NCBI GenBank assembly: GCA_963851385.1 | Contig: CAWKPE010000013.1 | Location: forward strand, 124,001-188,000 | Length of the DNA: 64,000 bases | Direction: 5' to 3' | Source of the DNA: CAWEFA01 sp963851385 | GTDB lineage: Bacteria > Bacteroidota > Bacteroidia > Bacteroidales > DTGW01 | Shown: positions 9,676-18,427 of the stretch, one piece after another | Position numbering within the stretch: the first letter of the stretch is position 1 | Layout: each line of letters opens with the position of its first letter | Made by a program: the position numbers and the translations under genes | The notes under the pieces: generated by a model | Database searches by the model: none | What the model saw: the letters and a program-made list of their open reading frames with translations, nothing else | What the model was told of the DNA's origin: nothing

Positions 9676-9999
9676 TCAATCAACAAATGTTTCCTTTATG
9701 ATTGCTTTTACTTTTTCTAGTTCTTTATCAGACAATTTATCAAGTATCTTAATGATCCTTTGTTTGTCAATTGTCCTTATCTGGTCTAAGATAACCCAAC
9801 CTGTTTTATTATCATGTTTGACTTCAATCCGTGTTGGATACTTTTTTGATTGACTTGTCATTGGCGCAATAACAATTGTTTGAAGATATTTATTCATCTC
9901 GTCTGGTGAGATAATCACGCAAGGGCGAGTTTTTTTTATCTCGCTACCAACTGTCGGATCAAGATTTACCAATATTATTTGATACTGTCTTAACTCCAT
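9676..9999 (-). CDS. MazF/PemK-family toxin (endoribonuclease)
   Basis: 107 residues matching the PemK/MazF fold: YQIILVNLDPTVGSEIKKTRPCVIIS at the start (the TRPCVIIS strand and the conserved Arg are present), the middle IVIAPMTSQ, and the late GWVILDQIRTIDKQRI with the conserved D.IR. MazF cuts mRNA in the cytoplasm. It overlaps the upstream antitoxin by 10 bases, so the pair is translated together. Toxin-antitoxin pairs are classic stabilising cargo in cassette arrays. Confidence 0.85.
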   Translation of the reverse strand: MELRQYQIILVNLDPTVGSEIKKTRPCVIISPDEMNKYLQTIVIAPMTSQSKKYPTRIEVKHDNKTGWVILDQIRTIDKQRIIKILDKLSDKELEKVKAIIKETFVD

Positions 10000-10235
10000 C
10001 TTTCAAAGCTTTCGTCTTCAAAAACATCTGCCATAAGCAGCTTATCATCACCATTATCATGCATCTTCTTGAATGATTTGTCCCAACCTTTTCGTGGAAT
10101 TGATTTGGGTTTAATAATAATATAACCTTTCTCCAATATTAATTCCACTGCATCTTTAATATTATATTTTTCTAGAAGGGTTTTACTTAATCTTATCCCT
10201 TTAGAATTTCCTATTTGCACTACTGATAAATCCAT
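9990..10235 (-). CDS. MazE/AbrB-type antitoxin
   Basis: 81 residues. The first ~45 form a swapped-hairpin AbrB DNA-binding domain (VVQIGNSKGIRLSKTLLEKY, then ELILEKGYIIIKP). The acidic, aromatic tail (DVFEDESFERWS) fits the segment that wraps and blocks a MazF toxin. It lies directly upstream of the toxin and probably represses their joint promoter. Confidence 0.8.
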   Translation of the reverse strand: MDLSVVQIGNSKGIRLSKTLLEKYNIKDAVELILEKGYIIIKPKSIPRKGWDKSFKKMHDNGDDKLLMADVFEDESFERWS

Positions 10236-10317
10236 ATTTTTATTTTTAATGTAATCACAAAGTTATTACAACTATTTTAGTTTTCCAAATAAGATAGTTT
10301 TTTCTTGAAAAATGGTG

Positions 10318-10447
10318 GGCGAACGTTCGAGTGTATGAGCCGTAAGGGTTTCGGAACTGCATTCCTATCTAGTTACACCAAATTTAAATATATTTTCTGA
10401 CCTTCGCAAATCTGTGCCACCCTTATGGCTTATACACTGTGTTATGC
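10318..10447. repeat. attC-like site 6
   Basis: GGCGAAC and GTTATGC bound arms GTGTATGAGCCGTAAGGG and CCCTTATGGCTTATACAC. Confidence 0.75.
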
Positions 10448-10454
10448 ATAGTTT

Positions 10455-11570
10455 TTATTTTTTATCCAGATATTCTTTTATTTTATCAGCTAATTCAAAA
10501 GGATATGGTGGACATCCTTTAATTTGAATCATTTTCCTATCAGCTTTGCAACAATTTCCAAATGCAATATTTAATTTTTGCATGTCTCTATCTTTTGAAT
10601 CCAGTTTTCCTATGTAAATATTTGCTTCAGGGATATTCATATCCTCTATGAATTTACATGACAAAAGAAACGCATTTTCACAAGCACTGCAAACATTTTT
10701 TTTAATTATTTTAAATTCTTTAGGAATTATGCTATCCAAATTCACCTTGGCAAAATTGTATCTAACATCCTCAATTTGCTCACCCAATATTTTAATATTG
10801 TCTAAATGTTGTTTTTGAATATTATTTGACATTAAATATTCATTTAAATGTCCAATCTCATTAATTGAATAATTCATCACTTTACTGCTAATATAATCTA
10901 CTTCCAATGAATTTTGTCCAGCAATGATAAGGTTTAAATCAATCAATTCTCCATCATGTGGTCCCATTTTTTCCATACACGTTAACCCATCGACAATGTT
11001 TAAAGAAGGTCTAATTGAATTATTCAAATCCGCTATTGCTTTATCTAATCCAACTTCGTGAAAATACTTTTTAAATCTCGGTGACAATAATCCCTTTAAA
11101 TTCTTCAATGACAAAGATATTCCTGTCGCATAATGTACTTTCATTACTGGCATATTAATCATTTTGTCAAAATGAAAATATTCTTCTGCAATTTCTAAAG
11201 AATCGATAATTAAAGGTTTATCAACTTGTATGCGAATTGGTTTAGATTTATTAAAGTTAATCAATGGGATACTATAGCGTTTAGACAAATCAAGATACCC
11301 CGAATCTTTAAAGAAAGCGTCGGTATATTGATAGTTACCGAATGATGATTCTCCAATCGAAATGCTCTTTATATTATAATCAAATAGTAATTGAATCAAT
11401 GATTCAACTAAATCAATATTTGTAGTTAAACTTAATCCGTTAATATTTGGCTTAAGCAATACTTTATCATTGGAATCAAAATATTTTTTTATCCCGCCAA
11501 TTAAATATAGAGAATCATATAATCCAGCTTTAATACTTTTATTAACTTTTATAATACTTACTTCTCCCAT
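10455..11570 (-). CDS. DUF362-domain protein
   Basis: I chose the start MGEVSIIKVNKS (11570); the longer frame to 11672 only reads through the attC-like site. The body matches DUF362: DKVLLKPNINGL, then KMINMPVMKVHYATGISLSLKNLKGLLSP and PSLNIVDGLTCMEKMGPHDGE. The C-terminal third has Cys (NVCSACENAFLLSC, NCCKADR, GCPPYP) that could bind a metal or iron-sulfur cluster. DUF362 proteins are often ferredoxin-linked; the exact reaction is unknown. It is a single-gene cassette between sites 6 and 7. Confidence 0.75.
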   Translation of the reverse strand: MGEVSIIKVNKSIKAGLYDSLYLIGGIKKYFDSNDKVLLKPNINGLSLTTNIDLVESLIQLLFDYNIKSISIGESSFGNYQYTDAFFKDSGYLDLSKRYSIPLINFNKSKPIRIQVDKPLIIDSLEIAEEYFHFDKMINMPVMKVHYATGISLSLKNLKGLLSPRFKKYFHEVGLDKAIADLNNSIRPSLNIVDGLTCMEKMGPHDGELIDLNLIIAGQNSLEVDYISSKVMNYSINEIGHLNEYLMSNNIQKQHLDNIKILGEQIEDVRYNFAKVNLDSIIPKEFKIIKKNVCSACENAFLLSCKFIEDMNIPEANIYIGKLDSKDRDMQKLNIAFGNCCKADRKMIQIKGCPPYPFELADKIKEYLDKK

Positions 11571-11607
11571 TAGTCTTTTGATAATTGTCTGGTCTGCTGA
11601 AAAATTA

Positions 11608-11739
11608 TGCATAAACGTTCGAGTGTATGAGCCGTAAGGAATTCGAAGCAACGTTCCTATCAAGCTACACAAAAAAAATTTAGGAGCACTTTCCTTCGCA
11701 AACCTGCGCCACCCTTATGGATTATACACTGTGTTGGCA
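11608..11739. repeat. attC-like site 7
   Basis: TGCATAAAC and GTTGGCA bound arms GTGTATGAGCCGTAAGG and CCTTATGGATTATACAC. Confidence 0.75.
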
Positions 11740-11844
11740 GCTGCCCTTTATTATTTTTATTATTTGTAAGTCAAATATAATCATTCTGGTCAATTATTCA
11801 CAATCGAAGTGCTGCTGTTTCAAAGTGCGTAAGCTAGGGACGGG

Positions 11845-11911
11845 CTGATAAGCTCTTTTGTTGCCCTTGTGATGCGAAGCTAACTTGTGGGGCAACAAAT
11901 GTGCTTAGCAG
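11845..11911 (+). ncRNA. Structured element E, copy 3
   Basis: Outer stem CTG-A-TAAGC pairs with GCTTA-G-CAG around one A.G mismatch. Then an internal loop TCT (5' side) faces TGT (3' side), then a 10-bp inner stem TTTGTTGCCC / GGGCAACAAA and a ~24-base apical loop ending TTGTG. Copies at 25532, 29840 and 37909 keep the same plan with different stem sequences. Strand is assigned by convenience; it may act as RNA or as folded single-stranded DNA. Confidence 0.6.
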
Positions 11912-12305
11912 CGATGCGATGGGTGTGAGGGCATGCTCTAATCTATCTTATATATATATGAATGTTGCGAGTAAGCTCGTGAATGTCGATAGTAAGCAGA
12001 TGAATCTAAATAGTAAGCACATGAACATCGATAGTAAGCATATGAATCTAAATAGTAAACACATGAATGTCGATAGTAAGCACATGAATAACGAGAATAA
12101 AGACATGAATATCGATAGTAGGCACATGAATATCAAAAGTAGGCATATGAATATCAAAAGTAAAGGCATGAATGTATCAAGTAAGCATATGAATGTCAAA
12201 AGTGGACACATGAATATCGAAAGTAGACACATGAATGTCGAAAGTGAACAGATGTATGTCTCATTTCATAAATTAATATCAAATTTTAGGGGGCTTGTTC
12301 TTTAG
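11901..12305 (+). CDS. Heptad-repeat protein (SKHMN repeats), uncertain
   Basis: The plus frame reads through all 21-bp units as (S)(K/R)(H)(M)(N)(I/V/L)(D/N/K). The related locus at 38056-38439 keeps the aligned heptad S-(E/K)-K-(L/S)-N-L-G in the plus frame. The matching minus frame at this locus is closed by TAG, so plus is the better-supported coding strand, against the direction of neighbouring cassette genes. The start is uncertain. No function is known; expression is unproven. Confidence 0.4.
   Translation: MLSSDAMGVRACSNLSYIYMNVASKLVNVDSKQMNLNSKHMNIDSKHMNLNSKHMNVDSKHMNNENKDMNIDSRHMNIKSRHMNIKSKGMNVSSKHMNVKSGHMNIESRHMNVESEQMYVSFHKLISNFRGLVL
11957..12250 (+). repeat. 21-bp tandem repeats (heptad S-K-H-M-N-x-x)
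   Basis: About 14 units of 21 bases, roughly AGTAAGCACATGAATATCGAT, diverged by point changes but with the period kept exactly. The same period and a related heptad occur at 38056-38410. Confidence 0.85.
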
Positions 12306-13276
12306 ATATTCATCCAAAGCTATTTGGGCTATCTTCTCTTCCTGAGGATATAATAATTCATTTGTTACAGGAGGATTAAGACCATTTAGATATTGATAGA
12401 CATACATTTTTAGATGTTTATGAATATTCCAACATTTAATTTTGGGTAATAAAAGATTATTGGCTTGCCGTTTATTTGTAAAATATGACTCCAATGGTTT
12501 GTCATTACCATGAAAATGAATAAAACAACCATTTTGAGCTATAACATTTAAATTTGCCTGATAAAATTGTATAATAAGATTCGGTAACTTGTTTGAGCGA
12601 TAAACGGGATCTTCAATATCATAACCCTCGATGTATAATAGATCTCCAAAGTTAATTTTATATTTTATTGTTTTGTTATCATCAATTAATTTTTGTTTAT
12701 TACGAAATTTTTCAGTAGTCAAAATACCCTCTAATTGTGGAATTTTATCTAGTACTCTATCTTTAAGAACTCTTTTTTTTCTTTTAATTCCGTAGTATCT
12801 AACGCATATAATGAGAAATAATTATTAATATTCTCATTTGGAAATTTTTTTAAATCATCTATAGCAACAAATAAAGCATAATCAAAAGATTTTGTCCAAT
12901 CCAGAAGTGGGGTTGGAGCTTTATAATGTTGCAAGAAACTTAAAATAGAAAAATCATTAGGATAATAACCGAATGATTTAAAATACATATCTAATAAACC
13001 ATTATGATATTTTTTTGCATTATCAATCAAATTTTGAATGAAATAAATATAGTTTTCAGAACTTAAATCCTGCAATTCATTAGTAATCCAATAACGTTGA
13101 GCAGAATTATATAGTTTATATTTTGCTTCATTAACTCCTCTGAAAATAAAATTTTTATTTGATTTTAATACATTATGGTTTAAAATAAAATTATCGAAAT
13201 CTTGCATTGTATTAATAATAGTACTTTCGAAATTAATATCCTTATCAGTAAAATTATTATAACATTCCAGTTTCAT
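12279..13276 (-). pseudogene. FRG-domain protein split by a one-base frameshift
   Basis: The N-terminal frame (13276-12749) has the FRG hallmarks: NFIFRGVNEAKYKL, then FLQHYKAPTPLLDWTKSFDYALFVAI. It hits a stop after ELKEKKEFLKIEY. Adding one A to the eight-A run near 12772-12779 gives EKKRVLKDRVLDKIP and joins the downstream frame (MTTEKFRN onward). That second frame carries the family's later part: DPVYRSNKLPNL, QNGCFIHFHG. Full length would be about 330 residues. FRG proteins occur in accessory and phage-defence regions, with unknown biochemistry. The break may be a sequencing error, a real mutation or a phase-variable switch. Confidence 0.75.
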
Positions 13277-13366
13277 ATTTAAATTTAATTAAAATTTTCT
13301 TGTAATGCGAGACTACGATACGAAAAATTCCGAAACAGCCCCGTAAATTTGCTTTACGAGCTACGC

Positions 13367-15619
13367 TTAATTTAGGTGAAGTTGGCGTAATATAGATTCT
13401 AGGAGAGAGTAGAACGCTCCTGAACCAGTTTTGGATTGTTTAGGTTTAATGCACATGTCTTCAATTTTATTAAGATCTTTATAACTGAAGCTTATCGGTT
13501 TAGCATGTTCATGATTTACAAATTGTATCAAAGAAGTCTTCTGATTTTCATCGATTTCAATAACTTTACCAACTCCGAAAACCTGATGTTCAATCATATC
13601 GCCAACTTTTAAGTCATATAAATTTTCAGATATTTCGTTATCTATTTTTTCAATTGCTATTTTTGCACCATTTTCAATTTCTGATGAAAGAACTCCTTCG
13701 AGAATAAGAAAATTCTTTTTTATCTCAAAAATAAATCTTGATGGGTACTTTTGCATAGTTTCATTACTAAAACCTTCTGATTCAGTTAAAAATAATTCAT
13801 TTTCTGCTCTCGTAATGGCAACATAAGCCAACCGCCTTTCTTCTTCTAATGCCTCCTTCTTTCTTTCTCTCAACGCCCTATAATTTGGTAAAATTCCCTC
13901 TGACATGCCACAAAGAAATACATATTTAAATTCTAGACCTTTTGCCTGATGTATTGTCATTAATTTAACAAAATCCTTATCATCTTTATAATCAATATTC
14001 GTATATAATGCTATATCTTGAAGATATTTATTTAATGATAAATCTTCTTCGTTTGAATTATCTTTTTCATATAGTTTGATTGAAGACATTAATTCTTCAA
14101 TATTATCAATTCTATTTTGATCGCCGTCCAAACGGATCGATTCAAGCAAACCACTAGTCTCCAAAACATATTGAAGTAAATCAGAAATCGAGCTATTATT
14201 TTGTTTCTTACGGTAACTCTCAATTAAATCTATGAAATTTTTTGCACCAACCTTATTTAATTCAGGTCGATCAACATTATTTTTTAAAGTTTCAAATAAT
14301 GATAGATTTTCTACTTTGGAAATTTCTTTCAAACTTTTTAAAAATACCTTCCCTAACTTTCGACTTGGATTGTTAATAATACGCAAAAATGATAGATCAT
14401 CAGTATTATCAATAACACGTAAATACGCCAGGGAATCTTTGATTTCTTGCCGTTCAAAAAATCGTATTCCACCATATATAACATAAGGGATGTTTTCCTT
14501 TATTAAAGCTTGTTCAAATATTCTTGAAACATGACTAGCTCTGAAAAGAATTGCAAAATCATTATGTTTAGCTCCATTTTTTTGACGATTCTTAATCATT
14601 TGAACAACCCAGCTTCCTTCTTCAGTTTCTGTTTTCCCATGAAAATGGATAACTTTTGAACCAATTTGATTTTTTGTAAACATATCTTTCTTGATTCTGT
14701 TTTTGTTATTAACAATAATACTATTGGCAACATCAAGAATAGAAGGAGTAGAACGATAATTCTCATTAAGAATAATAGTCTCACATGGTTTAAAATCTTT
14801 ATCAAAATTAACAAGAGCTCTTGGGTATGCACCTCGCCAACCATATATGGATTGGTCAGGATCACCAACCACAAAAAGGTTTTTATATTTGCCACTTAAC
14901 ATAGAAACGAGATTCCATTGGATGAGATTATTATCTTGTGTTTCATCGACCATAATATAATGGAGTCTGTCTTGCCATTTAATAAGAATATCAGGATACT
15001 TTGTAAAAATATATAAAGCGAAAGACATTAAGTCATCGAAATCTAAAGCATAATTTTTCTTTTGTATCCGCAAATAACCAAGTATTATTTTTTGAATAAG
15101 AACACTCTCATCACCAAAGAAAATTGGATTTGATGGTAAAATATACTTTTCTATATATGGATTGAGAATTTTAAAACCTCGGATAGCACTTAATGCTATA
15201 TTAAAGGTTAAATTTTTAGAATTAATTCCAAGTTCTTCATAAACTTCTCTCAAAATACTTTTCTGATCTTCATTATCAAGGATAGTAAATGTTTTAGGGT
15301 AATTCAGTTTGTTAGAATCTTCTCTTAATACTTTAACGCAAAAACCATGATAAGTACAGATTAAATCAGTAATATTCCCACTATTTACAAGTTTCTGGAC
15401 TCGATTTCTCATCTCTTTTGCAGCTCGATTTGTAAAGGTCACACATAAGATATTTGATGGACTTATCCCTAATTCCTCAACAAGGTAAGCATAACGATTT
15501 ACGAGTACTTTTGTTTTACCGGAACCTGCCCCTGCAATTATTCTAACATACCCTTCTGTCGAAATTACTGCTTGAGCTTGATTTTCATTTAAGCCATTTA
15601 TTAAACGATTATCAGACAT
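13367..15619 (-). CDS. UvrD/PcrA-type superfamily 1 DNA helicase
   Basis: 750 residues with all SF1A motifs in order: Q-motif and Walker A (LNENQAQAV, then AGAGSGKT at 29-36), Ia (CVTFTNRAAKEM), II (MVDETQDN, near 225), III (VGDPDQSIYGWRGA), IV (NYRST), V (LMTIHQAKGLEFKYVF) and VI (EERRLAYVAITRA). It unwinds DNA 3' to 5' using ATP. Length and C-terminal region match PcrA, yet it sits inside a cassette array beside an FRG gene rather than in a core locus, so it may be an accessory or defence helicase. Upstream lies conserved element F. Confidence 0.85.
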   Translation of the reverse strand: MSDNRLINGLNENQAQAVISTEGYVRIIAGAGSGKTKVLVNRYAYLVEELGISPSNILCVTFTNRAAKEMRNRVQKLVNSGNITDLICTYHGFCVKVLREDSNKLNYPKTFTILDNEDQKSILREVYEELGINSKNLTFNIALSAIRGFKILNPYIEKYILPSNPIFFGDESVLIQKIILGYLRIQKKNYALDFDDLMSFALYIFTKYPDILIKWQDRLHYIMVDETQDNNLIQWNLVSMLSGKYKNLFVVGDPDQSIYGWRGAYPRALVNFDKDFKPCETIILNENYRSTPSILDVANSIIVNNKNRIKKDMFTKNQIGSKVIHFHGKTETEEGSWVVQMIKNRQKNGAKHNDFAILFRASHVSRIFEQALIKENIPYVIYGGIRFFERQEIKDSLAYLRVIDNTDDLSFLRIINNPSRKLGKVFLKSLKEISKVENLSLFETLKNNVDRPELNKVGAKNFIDLIESYRKKQNNSSISDLLQYVLETSGLLESIRLDGDQNRIDNIEELMSSIKLYEKDNSNEEDLSLNKYLQDIALYTNIDYKDDKDFVKLMTIHQAKGLEFKYVFLCGMSEGILPNYRALRERKKEALEEERRLAYVAITRAENELFLTESEGFSNETMQKYPSRFIFEIKKNFLILEGVLSSEIENGAKIAIEKIDNEISENLYDLKVGDMIEHQVFGVGKVIEIDENQKTSLIQFVNHEHAKPISFSYKDLNKIEDMCIKPKQSKTGSGAFYSLLESILRQLHLN

Positions 15620-15812
15620 ATTTTTTCAATAACCTTATTAATAATATTACACATTGCAGTCCGAATCTATTATGATGTGCGGGTTTGCAAAACTGGATAT
15701 ATTAATAGTTGCTGTAAAACAATATAAAAATAAATATAAACTTGCGAAACTATCAAACTACTCCATAATCCATATAGAAAATGAACCATTGCTAATGGCG
15801 GGGAGGAGAATA

Positions 15813-15893
15813 AAAAAGTGTATGGCTGGCGGGACGGCTGTGGGACGGTAGGCCATACTCTTGTTTTTTGTGTGTGAGGGTTGTTCATATTGT
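15813..15893 (-). other. Conserved element F, copy 1
   Basis: About 80 bases that match 38475-38556, with a stem GTATGGC / GCCATAC. On the minus strand both copies could encode a peptide (MNNPHTQKTRVWPT here, MSNPFAQKIREWPT there), but most of the differences would change the amino acid, which argues against a conserved peptide. It lies between site 8 and the helicase gene, so it could be a leader or a promoter-containing element. Confidence 0.5.
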
Positions 15894-15945
15894 CTTTTCG
15901 TTTTTAATTTAAATATTAATCTGTCGAGAGCGTTTTTAGGGTTGC

Positions 15946-16075
15946 TGCCAACGTTTGCGGTATGGTTAGTTGCCGATTTCGAAGCGATTCCTTATCAAGT
16001 TACGCCAAACTTTGATAAGAGCTAAAACCTTGAAACTGGCACTGCAACGGCAATTAACTATACCGCGTGTTGTGC
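15946..16075. repeat. attC-like site 8
   Basis: TGCCAAC and GTTGTGC bound arms GCGGTATGGTTAGTTGCCG and CGGCAATTAACTATACCGC. Confidence 0.75.
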
Positions 16076-16078
16076 GCT

Positions 16079-17185
16079 TTAATTTTTTTTCATTTCGGGT
16101 CTTATTAAAATCTTTAAATCATCTTCCCATATTTTCCCGTTACCCCACTCCAATTTTAATCTAATTGGAATAAGTTGATTATCCATTTTCATGTCAAGTA
16201 TCTGAGCATCTATTATTCTATTTATAAAATTCAAAGGTGGCAGAGCTTCTTTTGTATGAAAGTCCATGATGGGAATAGAAACTAATCTTGTAATTTCTAG
16301 TTTTAATAACCTGTTCAGATAAGCTTGATTATTTTGGAATTTCCAAAAATATTCAGAAAAATACGAATAAACCTGTGGCACATTCAATAAATCACCTATT
16401 CCTAAACTTAAGCAAATAGCAATTTGTTGTTTAGCGCACTCAATACCTTTAACAACTTTAAAGTCTCCATCTTCAATCACAACCTCACGAACGGTTGGGT
16501 CAAATCCAATATCACATAATGAATCTGGATTTATTCGTTTAGATTTTTCAGAAACTTTTAATGATATTTGATATTTATCATAATTTTTCTCCCAATTAAT
16601 TTTGCCGGACAAAACTCTACCATCTCCCTGTGATTCAATTATAACAAAATCATTTATATTGTCATAATTTTTTGTTGACAGTTCTATTAAATCATTACTA
16701 TCACCAATTACAAAACTATCAATTTCGAATTTCCAAATATCTTGCTCTACAGATTTCCAGACACCTTCAAATATAAGCGATTGCCCAATACTTACAAGAG
16801 TATTTGGAATTGATAATTCTTTGTTTGTTAGATTTTTTAATAACTTATAAGTATTTTCTTCCTTAATCTTTTTCCATTGTCTTAAAGTTGCTGCGGAATA
16901 AATAGTAAAATCCTTATCAATAAGAGTTGCATGGTCACAACACATCCATATGCCGTTATCAATTGCTTTTCTTTGGTCAGGAGTTAGAGAAGAATCGAAT
17001 CTTGGACCTTTGTCCGAGGCCGCAGTAATATGCGCTGCATTTCCTAATTTTACAACTTGTTCATTGGTTTTATGTCCTGGTCCAATTGTAATTTTATCAC
17101 AATCTAAAAAAGAGCACTTCCATGCCACTCTATCAGCTAATTTTCGTTTGATAGGTTCCCTAAATTCATCTCTTTTTTTTGTCAT
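16079..17185 (-). CDS. HNH-nuclease-like protein with C-terminal unknown domain
   Basis: Residues ~20-110 match the HNH-like module seen on many accessory proteins: WKCSFLDCDK (zinc cysteines), GNAAHITAASDKGPRFD, then NGIWMCCDHATLIDKD and an L..WKK helix. The remaining 250 residues are a mixed alpha/beta region I do not recognise (WKSVEQDIWKFEIDSFVIG). Such proteins are thought to cut or bind nucleic acid and are frequent in defence islands; target and trigger are unknown. Single-gene cassette between sites 8 and 9. Confidence 0.65.
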   Translation of the reverse strand: MTKKRDEFREPIKRKLADRVAWKCSFLDCDKITIGPGHKTNEQVVKLGNAAHITAASDKGPRFDSSLTPDQRKAIDNGIWMCCDHATLIDKDFTIYSAATLRQWKKIKEENTYKLLKNLTNKELSIPNTLVSIGQSLIFEGVWKSVEQDIWKFEIDSFVIGDSNDLIELSTKNYDNINDFVIIESQGDGRVLSGKINWEKNYDKYQISLKVSEKSKRINPDSLCDIGFDPTVREVVIEDGDFKVVKGIECAKQQIAICLSLGIGDLLNVPQVYSYFSEYFWKFQNNQAYLNRLLKLEITRLVSIPIMDFHTKEALPPLNFINRIIDAQILDMKMDNQLIPIRLKLEWGNGKIWEDDLKILIRPEMKKN

Positions 17186-17218
17186 AAGTAGCTATAAATG
17201 TTCGATTTGTATTATTGC

Positions 17219-17348
17219 GCACAACGGTCAAGTGTACAAGCCGTAAGGGTTTCGAAGCTTCATCTGTATCAAGTTACACCAAATTTAATTATATTTTCTG
17301 ACCTTCGCAAACCACTTCAACCCTTATGGATTATACACTTTGTTATGG
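17219..17348. repeat. attC-like site 9
   Basis: GCACAAC and GTTATGG bound arms GTGTACAAGCCGTAAGGG and CCCTTATGGATTATACAC. Confidence 0.75.
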
Positions 17349-17358
17349 CCAGTAATTT

Positions 17359-17922
17359 TTATTTTAAATAATCTTTCAATTTGTTAAAGCTAAATCCTAA
17401 TCCACTAAAATTAGGTTCTAAAATTATTGACTTAACAATAGCTTTTCCAAATCCGGGTTTTAGTTCCTTTTTTATTTGAAAATCATTTAAGTCCTTTTTA
17501 CCTTCAATATCCTTTGTGATTTTTTGTATCATAACAAGAACATCCGTTTCTGTCTTGCAGACCTTTTTTAATGGAATTAAAATTTAACTGAAATTTTTAT
17601 CTACTTTTTTATTACCAAAATCTGAAAATTCTCTGAATTTATGAGGATTAATCCTAGTAATCAAAATTGCCGGAAGTATATTTTCTGCATTATCTCCATT
17701 AATATTATGCCAAGATAATACTTCATTATCAAAGTGTCCAATCTCTCCAACTCCAGTAATAATCGCAGAATCATTTTTCGAAGCCCATCTTGCTAAATTC
17801 TGAAAGTTTTTCCGTATCACATCAGCAAGTGGTTCTGACCATCCATAATCTAATATATAAATGTAATAATCTCTCTTAGCTTCAGGAGAGAGAATTTCTA
17901 AACTGTGAATCATTAGTCCCAT
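17359..17922 (-). pseudogene. Unknown protein interrupted by an in-frame TAA
   Basis: The 112-residue frame (MGLMIHSLEILSPEAKRDYYIY) ends at TAA 17584-17586, but the same frame stays open for another ~74 codons (ILIPLKKVCKTETDV to FSFNKLKDYLK) before a stop just inside the cassette border. That pattern suggests one ~187-residue protein with a nonsense change, or an independent second ORF starting at MIQKITKDIEG. No family recognised. A second gene follows upstream in the same cassette (17949-18248). Confidence 0.5.
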
Positions 17923-17948
17923 GGTTGTGTTTTTTAATTATTAATATC

Positions 17949-18248
17949 TTAACTCCTAAGAAATGGTATATAACCATATAGGTCTAAAACATAAATTATT
18001 GTCAAAGTCAATGAGACAGCTAAAAATATAATCCATTTATTTTTCCACTTACGAATAATAATAAAAAAAAGCAACAATTGAAATAAAAAGTAAATAAAAA
18101 CAACAATCTCGGAACGCATATAGTATCTATCACTCGAACCGTATCCGAGTAAAAAGCAATTAAATATAGCAATGTATCTTAGTACTATAAATACAATCAA
18201 ATTAATTATTAACACAACAAATGTTTTTATAAATGCATTCATTTTCAA
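17949..18248 (-). CDS. Small polytopic membrane protein
   Basis: 99 residues with about three membrane helices (FVVLIINLIVFIVLRYIAIF, then IVVFIYFLFQLLLFFIII, then WIIFLAVSLTLTIIYVL). No family recognised. It shares a cassette with the interrupted gene downstream, about 26 bases apart. Confidence 0.6.
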   Translation of the reverse strand: MKMNAFIKTFVVLIINLIVFIVLRYIAIFNCFLLGYGSSDRYYMRSEIVVFIYFLFQLLLFFIIIRKWKNKWIIFLAVSLTLTIIYVLDLYGYIPFLRS

Positions 18249-18284
18249 AATTTAAGTTTCAATATACCACTTGCAATTATTGGC

Positions 18285-18418
18285 CATAAACGGTTTGCGC
18301 TATGAGCATGTGGCGGGTTTCGGAGCGCTGAACTATCAAAATGCACTAAAACTTGATGCGAGATTGAAAGCTAAATAACCGTATAAACCCCGCCATTGCT
18401 TATGAGCGCGTGTTATGG
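18285..18418. repeat. attC-like site 10
   Basis: GGCCATAAAC and GTTATGG bound arms GCTATGAGCATGTGGCGGG and CCCGCCATTGCTTATGAGC. Confidence 0.75.
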
Positions 18419-18427
18419 CGCGTTATT

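Noticed and set aside
11948..12232. Minus-strand hydrophobic repeat ORF (MCLLSIF repeats)
   Set aside because: It is the mirror of the plus-strand SKHMN repeat and has no counterpart at the second locus.
15670..15888. 72-codon minus-strand ORF over element F
   Set aside because: The second copy of F differs mostly at amino-acid-changing positions and encodes a different tail, so a conserved protein is unlikely.
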